In this document: positions 11,290 to 24,358 of the stretch, in pieces
Layout: each line of letters opens with the position of its first letter
Position numbering within the stretch: position 1 is the stretch's first letter
Made by a program: the position numbers and the translations under genes
Source: Prinia subflava
Lineage: Eukaryota; Chordata; Aves; Passeriformes; Cisticolidae
Direction: 5' to 3'
Assembly (NCBI RefSeq): GCF_021018805.1
Contig: NC_086283.1
Location: forward strand, 19,124,162-19,188,161
Length of the DNA: 64,000 nt
Notes under the pieces: model-generated
Databases searched by the model: none
What the model was told of the DNA's origin: nothing
Seen by the model: the letters and a program-made list of their open reading frames with translations, nothing else

Positions 11290-14200
11290 AAATTGTCTTT
11301 ACTCAAAACCTGTGAGGGTGCTCCAGAGAGACTGAGAGGTTCCAGCTCCATCTCGTGCCATCCTCACATCAGAGACCGATACTTTTTCTAGCAAATTCCC
11401 TGCACTTGCTGAATTCTGGGGAAAAAAAAAAATAGCAGATGGTTCAAAAGTAACGTTAGCTCCACATGAAAAATGAACTTTTTGATAAATATTGCTAATA
11501 TCTAGCATAGGGTTGATAGATATTCTCATTAACTCCACTCAGACAGATTGGCAATAAAACCTTCCATGCTGCAGTCAGAAAAATGCAAAAGTGTCTTCAT
11601 TTTTCCCTGCCTTTAAAAATGTGAGGAAAACAGGAGAAAAGAATCTGCAAGATAAAGGTTAAAGCCAATCTTGTAGGAGTCAAGACAATTTTAGGTTCTG
11701 AATTGCAGGAGTATCTGATTAGGCATTATTATTTCCTGCATTCTGGAGAACAATGGAACTATGATCACTGTAAATAAATATTTTGCTTTGCATTCTGGTT
11801 AAAAGCTGGAAATCAACTGCCAGGCTTACTTTTCCCCTCTGAATTGTGAAATGTTGTGTATGGGTTCAAAGCTCCTCACAATCAAAGGCAGAAACACGGA
11901 GATGACTGCCAAGTCTCTGTGACTGTTACTAAGCAAATATTTTATGACAAAACAGAAAATAATCAAGGCGGTTGCAGGGAAGAAGGAAACATGTTTAATA
12001 ACACGGTGAAAGGATGGGATGGAAAGCATATCAGAAAAGTCCCACGCCTACAGACATTTGGAATTCTGAATGGAAGTCTCTACAAGATTATCTGGCATTA
12101 AGCAAAAGCCAGGCATGTTTGGGTTCTTTTATGGAGCTGATGGTACAAAGAGGTACGTGTAAGGGTGAGGAGACGCTGGACCCACGACTCAGCCTGTCTC
12201 TATGTGAGTATTGATGTTAAAATTAAGTAGATATGTCAATTAAAATGTAGCACACATTTCCTATTTCCATGGAAAATTCTTCATATTTTGTTATATCTCC
12301 CAAGGAAAAATGACAGCTCTCCTCATCTCCTCTGTTTCCCAGCACGGAGGAATCACAGGCCATTTTCATTTTCCTACCCCTTACATGAAACAAAGGATGA
12401 AAAAAAGCTAGAAAGAATGTTTGGTCATGAACTTTGGGGCCCAAATAGAAATATATTGAAAGATTTCTGAATTTAAACAAAACAGAGATTTTTCAGTATG
12501 TTATGAGCCTTAGAAAAAAAAAAAAAGGAAGAAAAAAAAAAGTCAACCTAAATAATTAAAAATGTTGTGGACTTCAAATACTAACTCAATTAGGTAGAAT
12601 ATTTTAAAGCTCTCAATTTCCAAACACTATACTAACAGCAAGAGTGTCCATCCACAAGAGAGGCAGAATTAGAAAAAAAAAATTAAAACCAAAACAAAAA
12701 AACCTAACAGTAATATTAATCAATCCAAGCTTTTCCTTTTAATTTTTAAACAAAAATCTTGGACATGAGATGGATATAACCTCATTCAAGAACAGCTTTT
12801 ACAATCCATCACGTCACAGCCTGTCACAGGTAAGTGTTTAGGTAAGACAAATAGAATTGAACTAGAACTAAATTTTCTCGTGAGCTATATGTTTATCATA
12901 CTTAAAACTGAAACGTAACACACCAGACCTGATGTTATAAGAAGGGCACAAAATTCCAAATTACAATTTACTGAAAGGAAGAGGACAAGGAAAGGGTCCA
13001 ATCATTCCAATATTTCCCAGCTTGAGAGACTGGGATACAAGAGGATTTGGGAGTTGAAAAGCACTGGGTTAATTATGTTGAGAGTAAGAAATATCTTTTT
13101 TTGGGGGGGTTGTTGTTTAAATGCTGTCTGAGCTTTTAATGGATATAAAATTATGAATGTTGTTACTGTTTGCTTTCCCCTTATTTCAATTTTCTGAAGC
13201 ATTTCTGGAGGAAATCTCCGAGCTGTAAGCAAACCTTTAATGGACATGTTAATACAAATTATACAGATGGGCAAGCTAAAGATTTATTAGGAACTCCAAC
13301 TGCTAAATTTCCTTTGAAGTGTTCAGATTCAGCACATCCCCACCATAAACCCAGAGGTGAAGTGATAAATTCTGTAAATTGAAAACATAGACACACTAAG
13401 CTCACAGTTATTTAAATAGTTGCTCAAGGGATTTAGTGCGGAAATTGATTAGTTTATGGAAGAAAGTTATTGTGCCGGGGGATCACAGGGAATCTACTGC
13501 AGCTGGAACACACCTTGTCCGCTGTCACTGTGTGGCAGTCACCAGCAGAACTGCCCAGAGCCACCCTTCTTCCTCAAACTCAACTGTTTCTTTTCAACAC
13601 TTTCAGTTGCTGTCATGGCTTTGACTCCACTGTTGTTTTGATTTCTCCTTGAGGTTCAGAATCAGATGCTTTGTTGGTTGTAAATAGCAAACATGAAAGA
13701 ATAATTATTAATGCAATTATCAAACTTATCACGAATGTCAAAAAAAACAACAACTCTTCAATAAAACCTACTTTACAAGATTAAAGCTTTCCAAGAGACC
13801 CAGAAACATTTACATGTTTTGATCTGGGAAGGAATGTAAAATCACACTAATGACAGTAAATCACATCAGGTTTGAACAACTCGCTGCTCCCAACAAGGAA
13901 GCATTGGAAGGGGGCAAAATTCCAGAGTTCCAAAGAGAAGGAACTCCAGGAATCTGGGACAAAACACTGAAAGGTTTTGTGTGCACAAATTGTGTACACA
14001 ATTGCCTGTGTACACGATTGACTTTGCTGCGGTGATGAGCAAGTAGTGACATGGAGGGATCATAGAAAAGCAAAAGAAATAGGAGGAAATTAAGGGGAAG
14101 AGACAGGTGAAGAAAAAGTGAAGAGAGTAACAGAACATAAACGAATTACTTATGTTTATTTTTCCTAGGATCTTAGCTGCCAAAACATTGCCTCCACTTG

Positions 14201-17039
14201 CTTTATTCTATCAGACTCCAGAAGATATGTAATTAAATACCTGCTTGACTAAATAACCCAAACTTCCTTCACTTGAAATGTTTATTGGTTTGCCAACATA
14301 CCTAATATTAACAAAGACTTTGACTGATTGAAGTGTTTGGCCAGGTCATTATTCCTGATATTACAGTATTTTAAAAACTGCATCTAGAGTATAAAAAACT
14401 ATTTACAAGCACTTAATGTCATATTTTACATTAAATATAGTATTAAATTAAACTAAATGAATATGCAATGCAATATAATCTGCCATCACTTCAGAAATTC
14501 TGTAATAGGTAATTTCTGTGAAAGAGTTATTTCAATCATTACTTATTAAATAATATTCACCAATTATTGCCAGAAATAACATGAATGTCTTAGCTGTTAA
14601 AAAGTGTATCTTTCTTTGAAGGATATTCCTTATGTAAAAGGGCACAGTGAGAAACAGATGTGGCTAATTAAAAACCCCTGCACGTGCACACACAGAGACA
14701 CAAAAAAATACACTTTTCTGCTAAAATGACTTTAGTTGCTGGTAATATTAAAACTTGTTTCTAGCACATTCATCTGTAGGTGGTTCAGTTTTGCCCAGTT
14801 TTACATCAGGCCCCATGTATACTACCACTCAAATGCACCTTCACACGTTTAACCTCAAGGTAGACTGCACTTAAATCCTTTTTATTTTAAAGTGGGGAAA
14901 AGTAACAGCTCAGAACCATAACTCCACAGAGTAATGAAGTAAAAGCTGTTGCTCTTATTACTATCATTAAACTATAATGACTGCCCACAGTATTTTTTTT
15001 TTCCGTTTTCATATAGCCTGTAAAGTTTAAGAAGAAGAACAGAATCTTTCTTATTTTATTATTGAAGAAAAGCTTTCAAGCAATGTATTTTTGAAAAAAA
15101 TCACTTAGGTAAACATACACATGCCAGAAGTAGATTCGTAAGACAGAGGAGGAGATGGAACAAAACAAAAGGTAGTACAGAAAAGAAGTTGCTCCTTCTA
15201 CAGAGCTCAAAGGACTGATGAAGTCAGACTTGCTGTAGGTAATATTTTCATTTCCCATTCCTCACTTTGTGCTTTGTAACACCACTGTGGCCCTGGTCCT
15301 GCTGATAACTTTGATCGATGATTTTCTTGCTCTTCTGTCTGTACACTCAGCCAGGAAGGAAAAAGGACTTGCAAAAATCACCATTAGCAAACCTCATGAA
15401 ATATTTTAATGCAGTAAGTTGAGTTTGAGCCCCTCTGCTCCTTCGTGACTATAGATACCTGGTACAAGGATTAGTTTGTCAGGAATGTAGAGGAGCTGAT
15501 TCTGGAGGGGAAAAGGAAAAAAAAATGGATAGCTGTGGAGAATCATGGTGTAATGATAGAAGAATCCCATCAGAAAATGACTTAGTATTCTGTTATCACA
15601 AGGTTTAAGTAGTGTAAACTTAGAGGTATAAGATAAAGTATAGATGTTTAGCTCCAACATGAATCTCCATCTGGGCTGTTCACTGACATTAAACAGACAT
15701 TTCTATTTTACAGGAGACTATGACTGCCTGATAAGAGAGACACGACCTTTCCTTTTCCTCTCTCTTTCCCTCAACAAAAAGGGTCTACTTCAAAATGTCA
15801 TGCAAGTATAAGAACTTAATCTCAAATCTGTCACAGGACCAATAGATTCATTGCCAATGCAGTCTTTTTTACTTCTTCTTGCTCATTCTTAATGTGTGGT
15901 AAACAGCAACTTAGGCTTTGCTTTCCTAACCAACATTCAAAATATATTCAATCATCCATGACAATCCTTCCCTCACATGCATGCCATCAACTGTTTGCTT
16001 TGAAGAACTATGTGAGATCATGTTTTGGACAAGATGATTTAATCTGTAATTTTTTTTTTTTAATTTTAGAACATATCAAAAAATAACAAATACTTCTCAG
16101 GACTGGTCCTGAAACCCTTCAAAATTTAGCAGAACCTCTAGTTTAAACCTCATAAGTAGGTGGGGCTGGAAGGTCTGAAAAGTCACTGTCCACTCACCCT
16201 CTCTCAATGACAACCACTATTTTGCTGAGGTCTTATTTATAGAGGAAAATTTAATGAATTACTCTGGAATTCTTTAAGTGAATACTCCAGAAAGATACAT
16301 CTACTTTTTGTCATGATTTCTAAATACCTTTTTTCTTAGTATAGAAATAATTTAAATTCATTTTAGAATGAAAGTGAACATATAAAGGGTGTATGAAGAA
16401 GAGATAATTAATTTGATTTTTCCAGTCAGCTTTTCTTTTTGCCAATGATACTATTAAGACAAGCAGAATGCTTTACTTCCATTTCCCAATAAGTCTTGAT
16501 TAAAATATAGCTATAATACACGTCTTTTAATTGACTTTGGGTGATGTAGAAATGTGGCATTATAACAGATATTAGCTGTTCAAGAGAGATCAATGGATTA
16601 TCTAAATGTTAAGGGCATAAGTTACAGTGAAGACTCAATCTTACAATGAGCTTGATGTCCTCTGCTTCAACCCAGGTGGCCTTGGTTTCCACTGACTTTA
16701 AAAAAAGGTTGAGAATACACAGTCTTTTGTCAAACTGCATCTCTAATGCATGCAATCCAACCCAGACCTGTGAGGTCGCAGTAAGTTCAAGGGCACAGCT
16801 TTTGAAGTTGATGTCATTACGGCAAGTTTTTAATATCATTTTACTCAGTACCTTGCAAAATCCTGTAATTACTAAATGTTAAGTGCTTCAGTAAAGTCAG
16901 AATAAGTTAAAGAGATTATCACAATATTTTTGACATCATTTAATACCATTAGAAATTCTTTTGGAACTTTGTTTCAGAAAAAAACCAACAAACCCTTCAA
17001 AGCTCAAGTTTGGAATCAAATCTGTTAAAAACTGTTCTG
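11290..17039. other. Unique AT-rich stretch, no gene seen
   Basis: No frame exceeds about 105 codons and none looks like an exon. It contains A-rich patches near 12.51-12.54 kb, a 16-bp perfect palindrome at 13988-14003, and otherwise ordinary AT-rich single-copy sequence. Confidence 0.55.
13978..14020. repeat. Repeated GTGTACAC palindrome cluster
   Basis: A 16-bp perfect palindrome, AATTGTGTACACAATT, lies at 13988-14003. It is preceded by the related GTGTGCACAAATTG and followed by TGTGTACACGATTG (14007-14020), giving three diverged copies of a unit of about 14 bp. It could be a local duplication or a dyad protein-binding site. About one 16-bp palindrome is expected by chance in 64 kb, so function is not implied. 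Confidence 0.7.
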
Positions 17040-17334
17040 ACTTACAAGAGCGTGTAGTGACAGGACAAGGGGGGGATGGCTTCAAACTGAAAGAAAGCAG
17101 GTTTAGATCAGGTATCAAGAAGAAATTTTTTATTTTGGGGGTGGGCAGGTCCTGGCACAGGGTGCCCAGAGAAGCTGTGGCAGTGTCCAAGGCCAGGCTG
17201 GAAGGGGCTTGGAGCAGCCTGGGAGAGTGGAAGGTGTCCCTGCCCATGGCAGGGGGTGGAACCCTCTGCCATGGGTATTTAAGGTCCCTTCCAGCCCAAA
17301 CCATTCTGTGATTCTATGACTCTGTGATTTTAGT
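17040..17334 (+). mobile_element. CR1 LINE 3' end with terminal 8-mer repeats, plus strand
   Basis: This is the best preserved CR1 3' end in the window. Similarity begins around GTGACAGGACAAGGGGG and runs through AAACTGAAAGAAAGCAGG, GTTTAGATCAGGTATCAAGA, GGCACAGGGTGCCCAGAGAA and GGTCCCTTCCAGCCCAAACC. It finishes in the diagnostic tandem 8-mers ATTCTGTG (17303-17310), ATTCTATG (17311-17318) and ACTCTGTG (17319-17326). Avian CR1 elements end in such 8-bp microsatellite repeats instead of poly(A). The 5' part is missing, as is usual. Frames of 70 to 122 codons on both strands are translations of the repeat. Confidence 0.96.
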
Positions 17335-17935
17335 GGGAGCAAAACACAAAATCATCCAAAAGCCTTTAAGAGAAGAGCTCTGCATCTCAGTTCAGGCTGC
17401 AATTCAGAAGAGACCGTGCACTGAGAGCTGAGCATGCTGCAGCAAATTACAAATTAACAGCTGGTAATTAGCTGGCTGTGAATGATTTCCATGCATTTTT
17501 GAAGCCTTCTGACACAATGCAGTGCAGGCTGCAGCATGGGCGAAGTTTTGGATGCTCAGCATGGCAATGGAACTGCAGAGTATAAGAAAAAATACACGGG
17601 GAAGCATTATGAGGCAGTAAAACATTGTTATGCAGTGCAAAGCATCCAACTTTAAAAAAAAAATGGCTTTATTTATGTGCTATCCTGCAAATTCAATTAC
17701 AGGATTGAAAATTAGCTACAGGTTTTCTGCTTAAAAGTGCTTGTACTCATTTTAGTGTGGACTTCTTTCTGTCTCTATGCCTAAATTATTCCATTAAACA
17801 CAGGAACATGGTGACAATGTTCTGCAGCTGCAAATTCTGCTCGGTGCTCTCCTAATGTGGACTGGTCAAATTAATCCAGCACGTAACTCATCTCCTCTGA
17901 ATCATCAGTATTTCATTTACCCTTAACTTTATGGG

Positions 17936-17967
17936 AAAAAAAAGAAAAAAAAAAAAAAAAAAGAAAG

Positions 17968-18008
<41 letters not shown>
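17936..18008 (+). repeat. A-rich tract, 73 nt
   Basis: Almost pure A with three interrupting G residues in the first third, then an uninterrupted A run of more than 40 nt. It gives lysine-rich and phenylalanine-rich spurious frames on the two strands. No retroelement body is recognisable upstream. Confidence 0.95.
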
Positions 18009-18012
<4 letters not shown>

Positions 18013-18550
18013 AGAAGAGGCAGCTCTCTGTAGAAAAGTGCCTGGAAGGGTTCAGCAGGCAGGGTTCAGCTACAATTGCACTATGCAAGAGCATCAGCAT
18101 TGCCTGGAAAGTGTCTGAAGAAACAGCTAGAGGCATTATCTCTGAACAGTTTTACATATTTCCATTTAAAAGTTCAAAACCAGCATTTTTTCACCCATTT
18201 CTTCTTTCTCCTTCATGGTGTGCACTGAAAACTGTTATAATTTCACCTCAATAGTAATGTAAAATTAGCAAGAGAGGAATTTTACATTTGCATTCCTTTA
18301 AAAATCCACATTGGAACAACAAAGTCAGGCAAACACTGAGGTGGATGAAATGTCTGTTTTCTATAACTTGCAAGTGGACATCAGAGCTAAGAATCATCAT
18401 ATTTTGGGAAACCTATGGTACATTTTTATGAGTTAACAACATCTCAAACTCCACAGCCAGTTCTCTCAACCAGATTTATCCACTTTTCCTAGTCTAATTC
18501 TCTGTGCCACCCCAGAACAGGTTTTGCTGCAAAGACTTATTGGACAAAAA

Positions 18551-18640
18551 TCAAAAAAAACCAAACCAAAACAAAAAAAGCCCACCAAAACCCACAACAA
18601 CAATATAAAACCCCAAAAAGCCCCAAAACAACAACAAGAA
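18551..18640 (+). repeat. A/C-rich degenerate tract
   Basis: Mixed CCAAA, AAAAC, CAACAA and CCCCAAAA units over about 90 nt. Same class as the tract at 6.65 kb. Confidence 0.88.
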
Positions 18641-20885
18641 GATAAACATGTTGACAAAGCTGTCATTGTATGTATTATAAACTAAGCTTGTAATGGGATT
18701 ATTATTTGGAAAATTTGTTAAAGAAATGAAGTTTGTGGTGCAGCAGGCTTAGAGAAAAAATAATGAATTCACAGATGTTCACCTTAATGAACAACAGATT
18801 GAGAATATACTATTAAATTCAAAAGGAAAAGTTTGCATATGTTATCAAAATTAGGTTTTGATCCCAACAAGCATTGTGCTATTGTGAATAATCAATGAAT
18901 AATTGATGAAAGGCTTCCTCCAAATTTATAATTTTGGAGCATTTTATTATTTCTTTAATTTCTCCTGAGAACTCAATAGATCAATGTGTGAAGAGGTTAC
19001 TCCTGGCCACCTTAATACCTAGTATCCATCTCTGACAGAAAAAGTCCCATTAAGGTGAGGAAGTTGCCATATTGTTAAGGCTAAACAATACCAACCTTCC
19101 TGGCACAAGCATCCCCTTTCTGAAGGATTTTCCCACCTTACCTGTGCCTGTGCTGTGTAGCAGCTGCTTCAGGAATCAGATCTCTCAGCATGGGAGAGAG
19201 AATAGACTTGGGCTGCATCAGCTTTGGATCTGCTACAGGAACCACTCCAAGAGCCAAAGGTGGGAAGGCAGGGAGGGAATCGTGGCCAGCTCTCAGGCCT
19301 CACACAAACCTCAACCCTGGGAAAAGGCATCCAGCTCAAAGGCATTTAGGAAATGAAAACAGTGTCACACACACAACTGTAGTTTGTGGTTTCTCATTTC
19401 AGGAATGAAATCTCACTACAGATCTGTTCCTACAGAGCTGTTCTGCATTCAGTGCTGACACAACTTGAAATCAGAGCTGGGAGACAACCTCTACCAAACA
19501 AGGGAAGAATTTTATCATTTCCACTACACTACACTGCAGTGTGGACTTTGGGCCAGTCCTTTATGCAGTGCCACATGAAATTAACAGCAACAAACATCAT
19601 GGAGCTTAACGAGCTCCCTGTGGATGCTGGTGAGATGCCTGCTGGATTCTGCCTGCTGACAAGGAAAAATGCCTTGGACGGGAAAAACTTGTGTAATTTC
19701 AGTGGCTTACAAAGCAAGCTGCAATTTGAAAGCTGTGAAAAGTCACAAGAAATCTTGCTTTGAAATATTCTTCCACTACCCACTCCTGTTGGCAGCCACA
19801 ATATGGAATATTCCTCAATTATTCCCAAAAGTCCAAGTCCCAAACTTGAGCAGGGACTGTGGAGCAAAGTGCAAAGGGAAGAGCAGTGGCTGCTTGGGGT
19901 CCCACTTAATTTCCAAGTAGCTGGACACCCTCTGCAATAAAGCAGAAGATAAAATTTCCAAACAAACACCCCCTGCAGTGCTTCAGCATCTCTAACTCAG
20001 CAGTAGAGGCTTAAATCAAACTGGCAGCAAATTGAATTGGGACAGTCAGGCATGGCTCTCCACAGCCTCCTGCCCAAACTCTCTCCAGGAGGATGCTCCT
20101 CTGCAACCCCCAGCAAGATCCCCCAACAGCCTCTCTGCCAGTGGGTTAAGGGGAGCAGGTTTTGTATTCTTCACCAAATTAAGTCTGTAGAGAGATGTTT
20201 CAGGAGTGCCTGGGGCCCTCTGCAGCCTTTGTTGGGCAGGTGAACAACTCCATCATTGCAGCTCAGTGCTGAACAAATAAACCAACATCCAAAGGGTTTA
20301 GTCCAATTCCTGTTGTGCACATGGCTTCTTAAAGCTCTTCTTCTAGTTCCAGCTATTTTTTTTTTAATTTCTTGGCAAAAAAACCAAAGCAAAATCAATT
20401 TTACTCACACACTTGCAAATACACGGAATATACAAATAATAGTATATATTGGGTAGGAACTGAATGTCTCTTCAATGCAAACATAACCTTTCCCTACAGG
20501 AATTTTAACAGAATGTAAACAGTATTTTGGGAGAAGTTACCTCATCACTGTTACCTCAATAGCTCTCAGAGGCTGTGAAAGGATGTTTGTGATTTATAGC
20601 AAGCTATAATATAAAGTGAATTTATGACACCATAAAACCAGCCAAAATCTCCATACAAAATCAACACCATCTTGCCATGACTTGCATAAGCAGAGCTTAT
20701 TTTCCAAGAAATAAGAAGTAATTTTTATATCAGTTATCTTTCACTGAAATTCCAGATTTTTCAAATGACAATATAACCCTAAAATAATTCCCAGGTTTAC
20801 ATTAGATGAGCTGTTTGCTTTAATGACAATCATTTGAGTCAGAGGTGTAGAGGCTCATCCAGAACACTTCACAAAACCATACCTC

Positions 20886-20890
<5 letters not shown>

Positions 20891-20925
<35 letters not shown>
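20891..20925 (+). repeat. Poly(A) run, 35 nt
   Basis: Thirty-five uninterrupted A residues. A second run of about 15 A follows 57 bp later (20982-20996). Nothing recognisable lies between or upstream. Confidence 0.95.
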
Positions 20926-20926
<1 letters not shown>

Positions 20927-23900
20927 CCAAGTAAAAGCATAATTTAAAAAACCTTTCATATCTAAAATAATTTCAAACTCAAAAAAAAAAAAAAAAGCTT
21001 TCTTGTTCAGGTGCAGAATATTCTGAAACCTACACAAAGTAGACAAAGAGAAAACGAAATACTGTACTTTAAGAGGCTGATAACAGAGCTTGTAACAAAG
21101 CATGCTTTTCCACCTGGCTTTTGTAGACCCCAGAAAATACGTTCAGCAAATTCAAATGCAGATGAGCTCAGGATGGAAAATACCCAGCTACTGCTCAAGA
21201 TTCAGCCAAAACATGGGCAGAGAAACCCTTCTCAGCTGCCTGCATTTGGAAATGCTTCTGAAGAGTTGCAATCCATATGGAAAGTGGTCATCAGAGACAT
21301 TTGCTTAATAGCTTTATTAATTCTGTTTGTTTATTGAAAGCCCTTAACCAAATTGAATATTAATGCTATTTTCTGCAAGACATCCCAACAAGCCTAATCC
21401 TCAGATGTGCAGCAACTAATTAAAAAGTTGCGTGGATGAGAATTGGGTTACCCTTCACTTTGTCAGCAGACTTGCACACTGAAGCATAGATTTCCTGTAC
21501 TTACTTAGACTGAAAGTGATTTAATTATAAAACAGAGTGCAACTGCAATGTAAATGCAATTTATCAAAACAAAAGATGAACTTCGAGCTGTGTAAAACTG
21601 CAAACTTACAGATGACGTAAATATAATATTTTACTAGGGAAGCAAATGTTTTTTGAAATACCATAAAACCAGCAGTGAAACACTGAAGAGCTGCAGTAAA
21701 ACTAAGTAAAAGAAAATTAAAGCTTTATAACAAGAACAGCTCCTTTTCTGCAGAATTGGTCATATTTGCCAGAGATGCTGCTCTCATACAACTATTCCCA
21801 TTATCTCTCCTCATTCTGAAATGACTTTGAGGCATAAGAATAAGAAGAATAAGGATGATGAGTATTGAACGGTTGAGTCTAGACAATAGGCACGAGCTGG
21901 TCTTTGTCTTCTCCTGAGAGACCTTCTGAGATTATGTGATGCTGTACCTTTTTCTTTTTCTTTCTGAGAAACAGATGACTGAAGTCAGCAAATAATTTAG
22001 ACAAAGCCCAGCTTTCACAAGCCTAGGAAGAAGAATATTTCTCTGATGTTTTATTTTCTTTATAAGAATAGTTCTATCCATTTAATGCATTTAAATACAT
22101 AATAAGAAAAAAAAAAAAGAAGTAAAATGAGAGAGTTCTTTCTTTTTGCTCTCAAGAACTTCAGAAGAACCAAACTATTATGTAAAATCAAATCAGATAA
22201 TATTTTCTGGTTTAGAATGCTCAGTCTTTTCTTAAACCTGAAGAACAGATGAATTATGACTGTTCATACCACCATTTATATGAATTAGTTCTTCTTTGCC
22301 ACCCAGAGCATCATCACTAGGTTCCAGAAATTAATGTAGAGAGACACAGGGACATGAAAGTGCTTGATGTTTTTGCCAAGATTAAAATTTGTTGTACACT
22401 TAGCATCCCAAACTAGAAAGGCAGTGTGCTTGCAAATACTATTTTTTTAAAATATTACTGCTGATATTCATATCCCTGGGAGACAGCTCTCACCTGCTAA
22501 CAAGGAATCTATTTGAGAAATAAAAACAGTGGAAACCAGAAATGGAAGACAAATGGTCTACTAACAAAAACAAAAAATGAGGTTATTTCTCTTTTTCAAG
22601 ATTAAAGCAGTGCAACCAACTCAAGAGTTTTGAATTTGTAGGAAAATATGGAGTAGGTTCACATATTGAACAGACTGTGAGTGAGGCAGTCTGACCTTGC
22701 CATTGTCCCGTTGAATCTCAGGTTTAATAACAGAGGCTGAATCACTGCTGGAGCAGTGGCTTGTGTGGTGCTTAAGGAGGAATTCCTCGCTACAGCAACT
22801 CAGAAATGAACCATCACTGCAGCAAGATGTTAGTACAAGGATGTAATTACAAGTTCCTGCTAACTGGAAGAAGAAATCGAGGTCTTCTTACATAATAAGG
22901 CATCTCCTGCCCTGACTTTTAAGACAAAGTGTCCAACCTGTGTAAACTAAAGGCAGAAGTTTGTCTGTGAACTTACAAGCAGAAGGTTGGAAGGTGAAGC
23001 AAACCACCATTTCTTTTACATTTCCAGCTTTGTACTCCACAACACACCTCCTGACACATGTCATTTGGATGTAAAGTTCTTGTCCTGGACAAAACTTCCT
23101 CACCCAATTCCTCTGTCAATCCCACGAGGCTTCTCTGCTATCATTGATACTCCACTGCCTGAAAGAATCCACAGCTATTGCAACACAATAAGGACTGACC
23201 AAGAGGTCTCTGAATTTCACCATCCTCTGTTCCAAAGAAGTCATTTTTTCCCCTCACAGCTGAAAGGTTGATTTGCAGAAGCTTTTATAAGGAACGAGAC
23301 AATACAGTAAATTAACGGACAAAGAAAACATATTAAAAGTCAGCTATAAATATTCCTTTTTAACACTGAAAAAACCCCCTCCCTGTAAGTCTTGTTTCAA
23401 CGAGATGTCAAAAAAAAAAAAACCCTGCAAAAAACTAACAATCATTTTATGACTCAACTTCTTGCTATGCATACTGAAAGTTATTTATGCCACCCAATGA
23501 TTCGGATTTTTTTTTCCTTTTTCTCCTAAACTGAATAGAACTGAACTGATGAAAGAGTGGGTTTGACTCCTCTGAATCAAAGGTATGATTAAAAATTAAA
23601 GCCAAGTTCCATTTTCCACATCTCATGTACAATGTAACACGGGACACACGCAGTCTTTGTGTGTGCATAACAGCATCAGCTCCACGATGCTTGTTCCCAC
23701 CTATGAAAGCCTCACAGCTCCAAGCCCTTGACACAGATCTGTTCAGTTTTGGGGGAGGACAGAGCAGCCTGGCAGAAATAAAAATCGTTTTCAGGCCCTC
23801 TGGAGCCAGGTGCCTGCCCGGCTGTACCATGGCCTGGTGTGCACTCAGCAGACTGCAACCTCACAGATGAGAAATGAGAAATTTTGAGGGCAATTGAGCA

Positions 23901-24271
23901 CAATGAATTTTCACAGTGGATCAACACAAAGTAATTTAGAATGGGTATTTCTGAAGCACTGATACAATGAACACATTTATAGTGTTCAATGGCCCTAAAA
24001 AAATCACCTTTTCACCTGTGGCAAAGCTGCTGCTGAGAGTGACTCCTCAGATGTTGGATTTTAACGTCTATTTATATGCAATGTGCATAGGTATATGTGT
24101 CAGCTCACACACATGCATACCTTCAATATGCCAATCAGCTTTTTGGTATATTATGAAAAAAACTCAAACAACTCTATTGACACAGAAGCTTCACCAAGCT
24201 TTAAAACCCCTCATGCTTTTTGACTCTTACTGATTGCAAAGTACTCCATGGTAAAGGCAAATTCCATGTCA

Positions 24272-24272
<1 letters not shown>

Positions 24273-24358
<86 letters not shown>
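24273..24358 (+). repeat. (TAA)n microsatellite, about 28 units
   Basis: An uninterrupted trinucleotide array of about 86 bp. Its purity and length suggest a mutable, probably polymorphic locus (inference). Confidence 0.97.

Noticed and set aside
16936..17342. Frames of 122, 116 and 70 codons on both strands
   Set aside because: They lie in the CR1 copy; antisense CR1 reading frames of this type are common.
17931..18254. 107-codon frame starting with polylysine
   Set aside because: The A-rich tract supplies the lysines; the rest is unrecognisable.
19386..19969. Overlapping 125-codon (plus) and 146-codon (minus) frames
   Set aside because: Opposite-strand overlap, no domain, no splice or promoter context visible. 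Treated as chance.
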